Source: MVYY01 sp012517575 (GTDB lineage Bacteria; Bacteroidota; Bacteroidia; Bacteroidales; Paludibacteraceae). Taken from it: 64,000 bases of DNA. Below are positions 25,027-34,234 of this stretch, in pieces. The notes under the pieces were generated by a model. That model was not told the origin of the DNA. It did no database searches and saw only the letters and a program-made list of their open reading frames with translations. How positions within the stretch are numbered: position 1 is the first letter of the stretch; the number at the start of each line of letters is the position of its first letter. Made by a program: the position numbers and the translations under genes. The stretch covers positions 1 to 64,000 of the forward strand of contig JAVLUG010000003.1 of assembly GCA_031629035.1 (NCBI GenBank), in the 5' to 3' direction.

Positions 25027-25392
25027 TTAAAGTACTTCCGGTGCCAGAGAAATAATTTTCATATTGGTAGCACGCAATTCACGAGCCACCGGACCAAAAA
25101 TACGACTTCCGCGAAGTTCACCTGCATTGTTTAACAAAACACATGCATTATCGTCGAAGCGTATGTAAGAACCGTCGTCTCTGCGAACTTCTTTTTTAGT
25201 GCGCACAATCACAGCTTTAGATACCATTCCTTTCTTCATGTCGGAAGAAGGAATTACGCTTTTGATTGAAACGACGATAGTATCGCCTACGGTTGCATAA
25301 CGCTTGCCTGTTCCACCTAAAACGCGGATACACAATGCCTCTTTAGCACCACTGTTGTCGGCAACTACAAGCCTTGTTTCTTGTTGTATCAT
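25027..25392 (-). CDS. rplN: 50S ribosomal protein L14
   Basis: The 121-residue L14 protein starts MIQQETRLVVADNSGAKEAL and has RRDDGSYIRFDDNACVLLNN and ELRATNMKIISLAPEVL. It is at the subunit interface and is the binding site of RsfS silencing factors in other bacteria. It lies 2 bases after rpsQ. Confidence 0.98.
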   Translation of the reverse strand: MIQQETRLVVADNSGAKEALCIRVLGGTGKRYATVGDTIVVSIKSVIPSSDMKKGMVSKAVIVRTKKEVRRDDGSYIRFDDNACVLLNNAGELRGSRIFGPVARELRATNMKIISLAPEVL

Positions 25393-25394
25393 AA

Positions 25395-25652
25395 TTATTT
25401 AGCTCTTTCGATTATTTCTGTCAATCTCCATCTCTTTAACTTACTCAGCGGACGGGTTTCCGAAATGCGAACGGTATCTCCGATATTGCATTCATTTTTT
25501 TCGTCGTGAGCATAATACTTTTTGGTTTTATTTACAAACTTACCGTAAATAGGGTGTTTTTCTTTCCACCTTACAGCTACAGTTATGGTTTTATCCATTT
25601 TGTTGCTGGTAACTACCCCAATTCTTTCTTTCCTTAAATTTCTTGTTTCCAT
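25395..25652 (-). CDS. rpsQ: 30S ribosomal protein S17
   Basis: The 85-residue OB-fold protein has RKERIGVVTSNKMDKTITVA, HDEKNECNIGDTVRISETRP and a KLKRWRLTEIIERA ending. It is a primary 16S rRNA binder. It follows rpmC after 14 bases. Confidence 0.97.
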   Translation of the reverse strand: METRNLRKERIGVVTSNKMDKTITVAVRWKEKHPIYGKFVNKTKKYYAHDEKNECNIGDTVRISETRPLSKLKRWRLTEIIERAK

Positions 25653-25666
25653 CGGGTGTACTTAAT

Positions 25667-25861
25667 TTATTGATTGATTTCTCGCTGACGCAATTCTGTA
25701 GCAATACGGGCAACATTCCTGCGAACTGTTTTTATCTGCATGGGATTATCCAACGGACTGATGGAATGATTCAGCTTTAAACGAACTAAATTTTCTTTTT
25801 CCGTTTCGAGTCGTTCCAACAACTCTTTCGTACTAAGTTCTCTTATTTCTCGCGTTTTCAT
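25667..25861 (-). CDS. rpmC: 50S ribosomal protein L29
   Basis: The 64-residue helical hairpin protein starts MKTREIRELSTKELLERLET and contains LDNPMQIKTVRRNVARIATE. It sits at the exit tunnel beside L23. It lies 3 bases after rplP. Confidence 0.96.
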   Translation of the reverse strand: MKTREIRELSTKELLERLETEKENLVRLKLNHSISPLDNPMQIKTVRRNVARIATELRQREINQ

Positions 25862-25864
25862 TTT

Positions 25865-26299
25865 TTACAAATTTTGGCCGGTTGAATCATAATCACGTCT
25901 CACTACAAATTTTGTGGTTATGGGTAATTTTTGAGCGCCCAAGCGCAAAGCTTCTTTTGCAATTTCGTAGGATACTCCTTCTATTTCGATAATCATCCTT
26001 CCGGGAGTAACCGGTGCAACAAAACCTTCGGGTGAGCCTTTTCCTTTTCCCATACGCACTTCAGCAGGCTTTTTGGTAATAGGCTTATCGGGAAAAACAC
26101 GAATCCACACCTGCCCCTGACGCTGCATGTAACGAGTTACAGCAATACGCGCAGCTTCTATCTGAGGCCCAGTCAACCACATGGTTTCCATAGATTTGAT
26201 GCCAAAGGAACCAAAAGCTAATTGATTACCACGTTGCGCATTCCCTTTCATGCGCCCTTTCTGCTGTCTTCTGTATTTTGTTTTCTTAGGTTGTAACAT
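25865..26299 (-). CDS. rplP: 50S ribosomal protein L16
   Basis: The 144-residue L16 protein starts MLQPKKTKYRRQQKGRMKGN and has RYMQRQGQVWIRVFPDKPIT and KPAEVRMGKGKGSPEGFVAP. The last contains the arginine position that is hydroxylated in E. coli. It lies at the A site of the large subunit. Confidence 0.98.
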   Translation of the reverse strand: MLQPKKTKYRRQQKGRMKGNAQRGNQLAFGSFGIKSMETMWLTGPQIEAARIAVTRYMQRQGQVWIRVFPDKPITKKPAEVRMGKGKGSPEGFVAPVTPGRMIIEIEGVSYEIAKEALRLGAQKLPITTKFVVRRDYDSTGQNL

Positions 26300-26322
26300 G
26301 ATGGCTTATATCAATTATATTT

Positions 26323-27075
26323 TTATTTTTTCTTTCTTCTGGAAGAGTTTCTGTTTCCATGGTCACCTCCTGAGTGATGATCACCCGAACGACGTTCGGA
26401 ACGAGAACCTTCATTTTTTCCTGCAACATAAGAAGGAGCCAAATCACGTTTACCATAAACTTCGCCTCTGCATATCCATACTTTTATACCTATCAATCCA
26501 ACTTTTGTCAAAGCTTCGGCGCAAGCGTAATCAATATCGGCTCTGAAAGTATGTAATGGCGTTCTTCCTTCCTTGTACATTTCTGAACGAGCCATTTCGG
26601 CGCCGTTTAATCGACCAGAAACCTGCACTTTGATTCCTTCTGCTCCCATTCTCATGGTAGAAGCAATAGCCATTTTTACAGCTCTTCGGTAAGCAATTTT
26701 TCCTTCCAACTGATGAGCAATGTTGCTTGCTACTATCACTGCATCGAGTTCGGGGCGTTTGATTTCGAAGATATTGATCTGAATCTCCTTATCGGTAATT
26801 TTCTTCAATTCTTCTTTTAACTTATCTACTTCCTGTCCTCCTTTACCTATAATGATACCGGGACGAGCTGTGCAAACGGTAATGGTTACAAGCTTAAGGG
26901 TTCGTTCAATTATGATTCGGGATACACTTGCTTTGGAAAGGCGGACATTTAAATACTTTCTGATTTTGCTGTCTTCAAGCAAAGTGTCACCATATTTTTT
27001 CCCTCCGTACCAATTTGAATCCCAACCACGTATAATTCCCAAGCGATTGCTTATCGGATTAGTTTTTTGTCCCAT
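26323..27075 (-). CDS. rpsC: 30S ribosomal protein S3 with extended tail
   Basis: The 250-residue S3 protein has the KH domain (about 40-110; IERTLKLVTITVCTARPGII, IGKGGQEVDKLKEEL) and the C-terminal S3 domain (AEGIKVQVSGRLNGAEMARS). The last 30 or so residues are an unusual Ser/Arg/His/Gly-rich tail (GSRSERRSGDHHSGGDHGN) ending in lysines, likely disordered. It forms the mRNA entry site with S4 and S5. It lies 8 bases after rplV in transcription order. Confidence 0.97.
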   Translation of the reverse strand: MGQKTNPISNRLGIIRGWDSNWYGGKKYGDTLLEDSKIRKYLNVRLSKASVSRIIIERTLKLVTITVCTARPGIIIGKGGQEVDKLKEELKKITDKEIQINIFEIKRPELDAVIVASNIAHQLEGKIAYRRAVKMAIASTMRMGAEGIKVQVSGRLNGAEMARSEMYKEGRTPLHTFRADIDYACAEALTKVGLIGIKVWICRGEVYGKRDLAPSYVAGKNEGSRSERRSGDHHSGGDHGNRNSSRRKKK

Positions 27076-27083
27076 TGAGCTAT

Positions 27084-27497
27084 TTAAATTTGATTAGTAT
27101 CGTTATTATTTTTTGAATCTACATATAAAGTTACGTGATTGGAACGTTTACGGATTCGATAACCACGTCCCTGAGGAGCGGTGCGCAATCTTTTTAACGT
27201 TGTACCTTCATTCACATAAACTTTGCTCACAAACAAATTAGCATTGTCGGCTTTTTGTTCAGTCTTTATTTCCCAATTGCTGATGGCCGATTTAAGCAAT
27301 TTCTCCATTCTGCGAGAAGCTTCCTTCGATGAAAATTTCAACACACTTAAAGCCTTGTTCACTTCCATTCCTCTGATCATGTCGGCAACCAATCGCATTT
27401 TACGGGGAGAGGTAGGAACGTCGTTCAGCTTTGCGAAATAAAGCGTTTGACGAGCTTCTTTTCTTCTATCTGCAGATATTTTTTTTCTAGCACCCAT
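27084..27497 (-). CDS. rplV: 50S ribosomal protein L22
   Basis: The 137-residue L22 protein starts MGARKKISADRRKEARQTLY. It has RKMRLVADMIRGMEVNKALS and the tunnel-lining hairpin region GTTLKRLRTAPQGRGYRIRK. I chose the ATG at 27497 over the TTG nine bases upstream because that start is the family standard. A short hydrophilic end follows. Confidence 0.96.
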   Translation of the reverse strand: MGARKKISADRRKEARQTLYFAKLNDVPTSPRKMRLVADMIRGMEVNKALSVLKFSSKEASRRMEKLLKSAISNWEIKTEQKADNANLFVSKVYVNEGTTLKRLRTAPQGRGYRIRKRSNHVTLYVDSKNNNDTNQI

Positions 27498-27541
27498 TTT
27501 TACCAATTTTTTTTTATTTTCTAACTTACTGCTTCAATGGT

Positions 27542-27808
27542 TTATTTTTTCTTCCCTGCATGTCCACGGAAAGTACGGGTCACTGCAAATTCACCTAATT
27601 TGTGTCCAACCATGTTTTCGGTGATGTATACGGGAATAAATTTATTTCCATTGTGAACAGCAATAGTATGACCCACAAAATCAGGAGAAATCATGGAAGC
27701 ACGTGCCCATGTTTTGACAACGGTTTTCTTTCCGCTTTCATTCATGTCAAGTATTTTCTTTTCAAGTTTCAGACTGATATAAGGTCCTTTTTTTAATGAA
27801 CGGCTCAT
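27542..27808 (-). CDS. rpsS: 30S ribosomal protein S19
   Basis: The 88-residue S19 protein starts MSRSLKKGPYISLKLEKKIL and contains ARASMISPDFVGHTIAVHNG and the signature HKLGEFAVTRTFRGHAGKKK. It pairs with S13 in the head of the small subunit. The spacing to rplV is 44 bases. Confidence 0.98.
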   Translation of the reverse strand: MSRSLKKGPYISLKLEKKILDMNESGKKTVVKTWARASMISPDFVGHTIAVHNGNKFIPVYITENMVGHKLGEFAVTRTFRGHAGKKK

Positions 27809-27830
27809 ATTGATTTACTTCATTATTGGA

Positions 27831-28655
27831 TTATTTTTTCCTTCTTTCAATTATGTACTTGCTGGACTGCTTTTTAGGATGACGTGTTTTGTATCCTTTA
27901 GCCAAAAGTCCCTTGCGCGAACGCGGATGACCTCCTGAAGCACGACCTTCGCCACCACCCATTGGGTGATCCACTGGATTCATTACAACTCCTCTCACGC
28001 GCGGACGTCGTCCTAACCAACGTGAACGGCCTGCCTTGCCCGATTTCTCAAGCGCATGATCGGAATTTCCAACGCTACCAACAGTAGCTTTGCATGTACC
28101 CAAAATTTTTCTGACTTCTCCCGAAGGCAATTTAACAATGACATATTTATCTTCACGGGAAACAATCTGAGCAAAAGTACCAGCCGAGCGAGCCATAGCT
28201 GCTCCCTGTCCCGGACGGAGTTCTACATTGTGAACTATCGTACCAAGTGGAATATTTTCCAAAGGAAGAGCATTCCCTACTTCAGGCGCTACATTGCTGC
28301 CCGATATAATTTTCTGACCTACCTGCAAACCGTTGGGAGCCAAAATATATGATTTTTCTCCATCTGCATAATAAAGCAATGCAATACGTGCCGAACGGTT
28401 GGGATCGTACTCAATAGCTTTGACTGTGGCCGGAACACCATCTTTAGTTCTGGCAAAATCGATAACTCTGAATTTCTTTTTATGACCGCCACCAATATAG
28501 CGCATGGTCATTTTACCATTGTTATTTCTTCCTCCGGTTTTACGTTTTCCATAAACCAGCGCTTTTTCCGGTTCACTCTTCGTAATTGTGTCAAACTTGC
28601 TAATAATTTTATTTCTCTGCCCCGGTGTAGTGGGCAATAATTTACGTACAGCCAT
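27831..28655 (-). CDS. rplB: 50S ribosomal protein L2
   Basis: The 274-residue L2 protein has the OB-fold part (about 40-120), the SH3-like part, and the signature VMNPVDHPMGGGEGRASGG (about 218-236) with the histidine important for peptidyl transfer. It is needed for subunit association. It lies 9 bases after rplW. Confidence 0.98.
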   Translation of the reverse strand: MAVRKLLPTTPGQRNKIISKFDTITKSEPEKALVYGKRKTGGRNNNGKMTMRYIGGGHKKKFRVIDFARTKDGVPATVKAIEYDPNRSARIALLYYADGEKSYILAPNGLQVGQKIISGSNVAPEVGNALPLENIPLGTIVHNVELRPGQGAAMARSAGTFAQIVSREDKYVIVKLPSGEVRKILGTCKATVGSVGNSDHALEKSGKAGRSRWLGRRPRVRGVVMNPVDHPMGGGEGRASGGHPRSRKGLLAKGYKTRHPKKQSSKYIIERRKK

Positions 28656-28664
28656 TTTAGTCTT

Positions 28665-28955
28665 TTAAATATTGCTAAAAAAATCGATTTCTTCTCCTTT
28701 TTTTACCGTAACGATCGCTTTTTTATAAGCCGGTCTCTTCCCAGTGATTACACCACTTTTCGTATAGCGGCTCCGTTTTTTTGAAGGAACAATCATAGTA
28801 TTTACTTCGACTACCGTTACGTTGTACATGGTTTCAACAGCCTGTTTGATTTGCAGCTTATTAGCATCCTTCTGTACTCTAAAGCCATAGCGATTGAATT
28901 TATCACCCAGCTTTGTCAATTTCTCTGTTACCAATGGTTTTAATATAACTCCCAT
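28665..28955 (-). CDS. rplW: 50S ribosomal protein L23
   Basis: The 96-residue L23 protein contains LKPLVTEKLTKLGDKFNRYG, KLQIKQAVETMYNVTVVEVN and an ITGKRPAYKKAIVTVKKGE loop. It docks trigger factor and SRP at the exit tunnel. It follows rplD after 12 bases. Confidence 0.97.
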   Translation of the reverse strand: MGVILKPLVTEKLTKLGDKFNRYGFRVQKDANKLQIKQAVETMYNVTVVEVNTMIVPSKKRSRYTKSGVITGKRPAYKKAIVTVKKGEEIDFFSNI

Positions 28956-28967
28956 CTCTATTCCTCC

Positions 28968-29600
28968 TTATTCTACGTTAAAAAATTGCTCCAAAGCAGT
29001 AACCGAACCTTCCGTTAATACAAGAGATTTTGCATTAAGCACATTGTAAGTATTTAGTTCAGAAGTTGTTATTACATCTATTGAAGGTAAATTACGAGCC
29101 GACAAATATACATTTTTATTTGCACTTGATAAAACAATTAAAGGCTTTTTATCGACAACTTGCAAATTTTTAGCCAATTCGAGCATTTTTTTTGTTTTTG
29201 GAGCTTCAAATTCAAAATTTTCAACCACCGTAATTTCTCCATTTTTGGCTTTATAGGAAAGAGCAGATTTACGAGCCAGTTGTTTCACTTTTTTATTCAA
29301 CTTAAAACTGTAATCGCGTGGAACAGGACCAAAAACTCGTCCACCGCCCACTCTTACCGGAGATTTAATATCACCGGGACGAGCACCACCTCCGCCTTTT
29401 TGTCTCCCCAATTTGCGGGTACTACCCGAAATTTCGCTGCGGGCTTTGGCTTTGTGTGTTCCCTGACGTCGGTTAGCCAAAAATTGCTTAACATCCAAAT
29501 AAATAGCATGGTCGTTCGGTTCAATGCCGAAAATAGCCTCATTCAATGACACTTTTCTGCCAGTGTCTTCTCCTTTGATATTTAATACACTTAATTCCAT
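28968..29600 (-). CDS. rplD: 50S ribosomal protein L4
   Basis: This protein of about 210 residues starts MELSVLNIKGEDTGRKVSLN, has the conserved loop GSTRKLGRQKGGGGARPGDI that reaches into the exit tunnel, and ends LVLTEGSVTALEQFFNVE. Two starts are possible: an ATG at 29606 that overlaps the rplC stop, and the ATG at 29600. I prefer the second because MELSV fits the family start. In other phyla L4 represses the S10 operon. Confidence 0.95.
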   Translation of the reverse strand: MELSVLNIKGEDTGRKVSLNEAIFGIEPNDHAIYLDVKQFLANRRQGTHKAKARSEISGSTRKLGRQKGGGGARPGDIKSPVRVGGGRVFGPVPRDYSFKLNKKVKQLARKSALSYKAKNGEITVVENFEFEAPKTKKMLELAKNLQVVDKKPLIVLSSANKNVYLSARNLPSIDVITTSELNTYNVLNAKSLVLTEGSVTALEQFFNVE

Positions 29601-29602
29601 GA

Positions 29603-30220
29603 TCATTTATTGATGATTACGATTGAACCTTTAGTTCCGGGAACAGAACCTTTGACCAGCAATAAATTATGTTCCGGAATGATTTTTAATACCTGTAAAT
29701 TTTGAACGGTTACTTTATCGCCTCCCATGCGTCCGGCCATTCTCATACCTTTAAATACGCGTGAAGGAAAGGAAGAAGCTCCTAAAGAACCGGGCGCTCT
29801 CTGTCGATTGTGCTGACCGTGCGTTGTTTCACCAACTCCCGAAAATTTGTGTCTCTTTACAACACCTTGATATCCTTTTCCTTTCGAAGTACCTACTACA
29901 TCGACAAAAGTACTGTTCTCAAAGATTTCAACTGTGATAAGATCACCCAATTTAAAATCTCCTTCAAATCCTTTGAACTCAACCAAGTGTCGTTGTGGCG
30001 TTACTCCTGCAGCTTTAAAATGTCCCGCTTCGGGCTTGTTGGTATGTTTTGGTTTCTTTTCTTCAAAACCTACCTGAATAGCTTCATAACCGTCGGTTTC
30101 AATGCTCTTGATTTGAGTAACAACACAAGGACCAGCTTCGATAACAGTGCATGGAACATTTTTCCCATCAGCACTGAAAACGGATGTCATTCCGATTTTT
30201 TTCCCTATTAATCCTGGCAT
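29603..30220 (-). CDS. rplC: 50S ribosomal protein L3
   Basis: The 205-residue L3 protein starts MPGLIGKKIGMTSVFSADGK and has TSKGKGYQGVVKRHKFSG and GQHNRQRAPGSLGASSFPSR. The last holds the region near the glutamine that is methylated in E. coli. It is 117 bases after rpsJ, an AT-rich gap with no gene. Confidence 0.97.
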   Translation of the reverse strand: MPGLIGKKIGMTSVFSADGKNVPCTVIEAGPCVVTQIKSIETDGYEAIQVGFEEKKPKHTNKPEAGHFKAAGVTPQRHLVEFKGFEGDFKLGDLITVEIFENSTFVDVVGTSKGKGYQGVVKRHKFSGVGETTHGQHNRQRAPGSLGASSFPSRVFKGMRMAGRMGGDKVTVQNLQVLKIIPEHNLLLVKGSVPGTKGSIVIINK

Positions 30221-30337
30221 TTCAATAGTTTGTTATTTTCTGCCTTCCTTATACAAAAGTCAGAAAAGTTGATTGCTTATTTTTAATTCAATATTTTTTT
30301 CAAATTCATTAAGTCTGAAATTTAGCATTGCAATTTT

Positions 30338-30643
30338 TCAAACCTTAATTTCAACTTCCACTCCGCTGGGTAATTCCAACTTCATCAAAGCATCTACCGT
30401 TTTGCTGGTCGAACTGTAAATGTCAATCAACCTTTTGTAGGATGACAATTCAAACTGTTCGCGCGACTTTTTGTTGACAAAGGTGGATCGGTTTACCGTA
30501 AAAATTCTTTTGTGTGTGGGAAGTGGAATAGGTCCACTTACTACTGCACCTGTTGCCTTAACCGTTTTTACGATTTTTTCGGCTGACTTATCAACCAGAT
30601 TATAATCGTAAGATTTCAATTTAATTCTAATTTTTTGACTCAT
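30338..30643 (-). CDS. rpsJ: 30S ribosomal protein S10
   Basis: The 101-residue S10 protein starts MSQKIRIKLKSYDYNLVDKS and has GPIPLPTHKRIFTVNRSTFV and the C-terminal LMKLELPSGVEVEIKV. Besides its ribosomal role, S10 is NusE in antitermination. It begins the S10 block and lies 70 bases after fusA. Confidence 0.98.
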   Translation of the reverse strand: MSQKIRIKLKSYDYNLVDKSAEKIVKTVKATGAVVSGPIPLPTHKRIFTVNRSTFVNKKSREQFELSSYKRLIDIYSSTSKTVDALMKLELPSGVEVEIKV

Positions 30644-30713
30644 CGTTGATGATTTTGTTTTAGTGTGTTTAATTTTTAATTAAGAGTCATTTACTAATTA
30701 AAAATGTATTTCA

Positions 30714-32837
30714 TTAATAATGTAATAATTCAACTTTCCCTTTCGCTTCAGCTACCACTTCTCTGGCTAATGAGTTGGAAACTTCGGCATAGTGTGAAAA
30801 TTCCATTGAAGAAGTAGCACGACCAGAAGTTATGGTTCTAAGAGCTGTAACATATCCGAACATTTCTGCCAAAGGAACTTTTGCCTTAATAATGCGTGCA
30901 CCTGTACGGCTCGATTCCATTCCCTCAACTTGTCCTCTCCGCTTGTTCAAGTCGGCAATTACATCGCCCATACTTTCTTCGGGAGTAACCACTTCAATTT
31001 TCATGATTGGTTCCAGCAACACCGGCTTGGCTTTCATACAAGCATTCTTAAAAGCTATCTGAGCACAAATTTCAAACGAAAGCTGGTCAGAATCGACAGG
31101 GTGGAACGAACCATCCAATACAGTAACTTTTAAGCTATCGACAGGGAACCCCGCCAACACGCCATTTTTCATAGCTGACTGAAAACCTTTCTGAATGGAA
31201 GGAATGTATTCTTTTGGAATGTTTCCGCCCTTTACCATATCAACAAACTGCAAATTTCCTTCAAAATCCTTATCGGCAGGTTCAACCCGAACGATAATAT
31301 CGGCAAATTTACCACGTCCACCCGTCTGCTTTTTATACACTTCGCGTATTTCTACAGGCTGTGTAATGGCTTCTTTGTAGGCTACCTGCGGTCGTCCCTG
31401 ATTGCATTCTACCTTAAACTCACGTCTGAGTCGGTCGATAATAATTTCCAAATGAAGTTCTCCCATTCCACTTATTATCGTTTGACCTGACTGTTCATCG
31501 GTGTGTACAGTAAAAGTTGGATCTTCTTCAGCCAATTTTGACAATCCCACACCAAGTTTATCAAGGTCTTTTTGCGTTTTGGGTTCAATACTGATTCCTA
31601 TGACCGGTTCAGGAAAATCCATCGATTCCAGCACAATAGGATTATTTTCATCGCAAAGCGTATCACCTGTCTTTATATCCTTAAAGCCGACTCCTGCACC
31701 GATATCACCTGCAGAAATCAAATCAATCGGATTTTGCTTATTGGAATGCATTTGAAAAATGCGGGAAATTCTTTCCTTCTTATCGGTCCTCGGATTATAA
31801 ACATAAGAACCGGATTCGAGTTTACCTGAATAAACACGGAAATAGCACAAACGACCTACATAAGGGTCAGTAGCTATTTTGAAAGCCAATGCACACAAAG
31901 GTTCATTTGGATCGGGATGACGAACCACTGTTTTATCTTCGTAGCGTGGGTCTTTCCCAACTATCTCAGGATTATCGAGCGGACTTGGGAGATAAGCACA
32001 AACCGCATCAAGCATGGTTTGTATTCCCTTGTTTTTAAATGCAGAACCGCAAATAACCGGATTAATTTCTTTTGACAGCGTTCCTTTACGGATAGCTGCT
32101 TTGATTTCATCTTCAGTAATTGCTGAAGGGTCATCAAAAAATTTCTCCATTACAGCATCATCGAATTCTGATACAATTTCCAGCATTTTTTCTCTCCATT
32201 CACGAGCTTCATTCACCAAATCGGCTGGAATTTCTTCTTCCGAATATTCAGCTCCCATGGTTTCGTCGTGCCAAAAAATTGCTTTCATTTTTATCAAGTC
32301 GATAACACCTTTGAACTTTTCTTCAGCTCCGATAGGAATTTGAATCGCACAAGGTTTAGCGCCTAAAACTTCTCTGATTTGTCGAACCACTTCAAAGAAA
32401 TCGGCTCCTGAACGATCCATTTTATTGACAAAACAAATACGCGGAACATTATATTTATCAGCCTGTCGCCACACTGTCTCCGATTGTGGTTCCACACCAC
32501 CAACGGCGCAAAAAGTTGCAACGGCTCCGTCGAGAATTCGAAGCGAGCGCTCAACTTCAACCGTAAAGTCAACGTGCCCCGGAGTGTCAATCAAATTAAT
32601 TTTATATTGATGCTGATTGTAATTCCAAAAAGTTGTAGTTGCAGCGGATGTAATGGTAATGCCTCGTTCCTGTTCCTGTTCCATCCAGTCCATAGTGGCA
32701 GCGCCATCATGAACTTCTCCAATTTTATGTGTCAAACCGGTATAATACAGGATTCGTTCCGAGGTAGTGGTTTTTCCGGCATCAATGTGAGCCATGATGC
32801 CAATATTTCTTGTATAACTTAAATCTACTTTCGCCAT
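30714..32837 (-). CDS. fusA: Translation elongation factor G
   Basis: This 707-residue GTPase moves tRNA and mRNA after peptide bond formation. The G motifs are AHIDAGKTTTSERILYYTG (G1), RGITITSAATTTFW (G2), DTPGHVDF (G3) and NKMDRSGADF (G4). Domain IV has the GGRGKFADIIV stretch. It lies between rpsG and rpsJ. The tuf gene that often follows fusA in other phyla is absent, as usual in Bacteroidetes. Confidence 0.98.
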   Translation of the reverse strand: MAKVDLSYTRNIGIMAHIDAGKTTTSERILYYTGLTHKIGEVHDGAATMDWMEQEQERGITITSAATTTFWNYNQHQYKINLIDTPGHVDFTVEVERSLRILDGAVATFCAVGGVEPQSETVWRQADKYNVPRICFVNKMDRSGADFFEVVRQIREVLGAKPCAIQIPIGAEEKFKGVIDLIKMKAIFWHDETMGAEYSEEEIPADLVNEAREWREKMLEIVSEFDDAVMEKFFDDPSAITEDEIKAAIRKGTLSKEINPVICGSAFKNKGIQTMLDAVCAYLPSPLDNPEIVGKDPRYEDKTVVRHPDPNEPLCALAFKIATDPYVGRLCYFRVYSGKLESGSYVYNPRTDKKERISRIFQMHSNKQNPIDLISAGDIGAGVGFKDIKTGDTLCDENNPIVLESMDFPEPVIGISIEPKTQKDLDKLGVGLSKLAEEDPTFTVHTDEQSGQTIISGMGELHLEIIIDRLRREFKVECNQGRPQVAYKEAITQPVEIREVYKKQTGGRGKFADIIVRVEPADKDFEGNLQFVDMVKGGNIPKEYIPSIQKGFQSAMKNGVLAGFPVDSLKVTVLDGSFHPVDSDQLSFEICAQIAFKNACMKAKPVLLEPIMKIEVVTPEESMGDVIADLNKRRGQVEGMESSRTGARIIKAKVPLAEMFGYVTALRTITSGRATSSMEFSHYAEVSNSLAREVVAEAKGKVELLHY

Positions 32838-32856
32838 TTTAAAAAAATTCCTTCAA

Positions 32857-33333
32857 TTAAAATTTAAAGTGCGCAAACGCACGATTAGCTTCCGCCATAC
32901 GATGAATATCTTCTTTGCGTTTATAAGCTCCACCCTGACTGTTGAAAGCATCTACGATTTCGGCAGCCAGTTTATCGGACATAGAATGTCCACCTCGTTT
33001 GCGAGCATATAGAATTAAATTTTTCATCGAAATGGATTCTTTCCGTTCAGGACGGATTTCTGTAGGAACCTGGAAAGTAGCTCCGCCAACACGGCGCGAT
33101 CTAACTTCGACCAAAGGTGTTACATTTTCAAGTGCTTTTTTCCAGATTTCAAGAGAAGACTTCTCTTCGTTGGGGAGTTTGTTTTTTACATTCTCGAGTG
33201 CAGAATAAAAAATATCGAAAGCAATGGATTTTTTGCCATCGAACATTAGATGGTTGACAAATTTTGTTACCATCGGATCATTGAAAATCGGATCAGGTAA
33301 TACGACCCTTCTTTTAGGTTTCGATTTTCTCAT
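32857..33333 (-). CDS. rpsG: 30S ribosomal protein S7
   Basis: The 158-residue S7 protein starts MRKSKPKRRVVLPDPIFNDP and has VTKFVNHLMFDGKKSIAFDI, RSRRVGGATFQVPTEIRPER and MAEANRAFAHFKF. It organises the head of the small subunit. The gap to rpsL is 191 bases. Confidence 0.98.
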   Translation of the reverse strand: MRKSKPKRRVVLPDPIFNDPMVTKFVNHLMFDGKKSIAFDIFYSALENVKNKLPNEEKSSLEIWKKALENVTPLVEVRSRRVGGATFQVPTEIRPERKESISMKNLILYARKRGGHSMSDKLAAEIVDAFNSQGGAYKRKEDIHRMAEANRAFAHFKF

Positions 33334-33524
33334 TTTTTATTAAAAATTTCCGTTTTTGTTTTTAGTTGCTTTCTTAGTATGCTTCAACGACTTCTTTAAG
33401 TCATTTACTCAACTATCATCCGCTTCCTGAAAAACTCAAACAAGTGTTTAAACTTGAATTGATTGTATATTCAAAAAAAATTATAACCTTTTTATCGCAA
33501 AAACTTCACTTCTGAAGTTCAATT

Positions 33525-33935
33525 TTATTTTTTCTTTCCTGTTGAAGCAGCTGCCGGCTGTCCTTTTTTAGGACGTTTGGCTCCGTATTTTGAACGACGC
33601 TGCAACCGACCACTTACGCCTGCCGTGTCGAGCGTACCTCTAACAATGTGATAACGTACACCCGGCAAATCTTTTACACGACCTCCACGAACCAATACGA
33701 TAGAGTGTTCCTGCAAATTGTGTCCTTCGCCTGGTATATAAGCATTTACTTCCTTCTGATTTGTCAGACGCACACGAGCAACCTTACGTAAAGCCGAATT
33801 TGGTTTTTTAGGCGTAGTAGTGTAAACACGGATACATACTCCTCTGCGTTGTGGACATGAATCCAAAGCAGGTGATTTACTTTTATCAATGAGTTCTGTC
33901 CTTCCTTTTCTAACTAATTGTTGAATTGTAGGCAT
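33525..33935 (-). CDS. rpsL: 30S ribosomal protein S12
   Basis: The 136-residue S12 protein starts MPTIQQLVRKGRTELIDKSK and has TPKKPNSALRKVARVRLTNQ with the lysine positions where streptomycin-resistance changes arise in other species (wild-type Lys seen), and the loop GGRVKDLPGVRYHIVRG. It is the first gene of the cluster, preceded by a good promoter. The C-terminal tail is Lys/Ala-rich. Confidence 0.98.
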   Translation of the reverse strand: MPTIQQLVRKGRTELIDKSKSPALDSCPQRRGVCIRVYTTTPKKPNSALRKVARVRLTNQKEVNAYIPGEGHNLQEHSIVLVRGGRVKDLPGVRYHIVRGTLDTAGVSGRLQRRSKYGAKRPKKGQPAAASTGKKK

Positions 33936-33992
33936 TTTATTATTAGTTGTATAAATATTTTTGAGTTCTTGTTTTCTTATTCAAACGGGTTG

Positions 33993-34023
33993 CAAAGTTA
34001 GAAATAATTTTTTTATTTACAAT
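33993..34023 (-). promoter_or_regulatory. Promoter of the rpsL-rplQ ribosomal cluster
   Basis: On the minus strand ATTG at 34023-34020 is followed by a 19-base spacer and TAACTTTG at 34000-33993, a Bacteroidetes-type promoter. The leader to rpsL is about 50 bases. The 299 bases between argS and rpsL hold nothing else that I recognise. Confidence 0.8.
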
Positions 34024-34234
34024 GCAATCATTGAATTTTTTTTAAAAATTCGTTATCTATTTGCTTCTCTGCTTATTAAAAAACTTCCATCCATAGAGAA
34101 ATCCGAAAAGAAAAATCGATATTTGTGTCGGGAATGAACTTGTAGTGACTGCCAACATCGGTTTTGTTTCAATTAAATTTGTGTAGAAACAGAATTTTCA
34201 AAAAACTTACTTCACTGAAGCTTAAAAAAATCTA

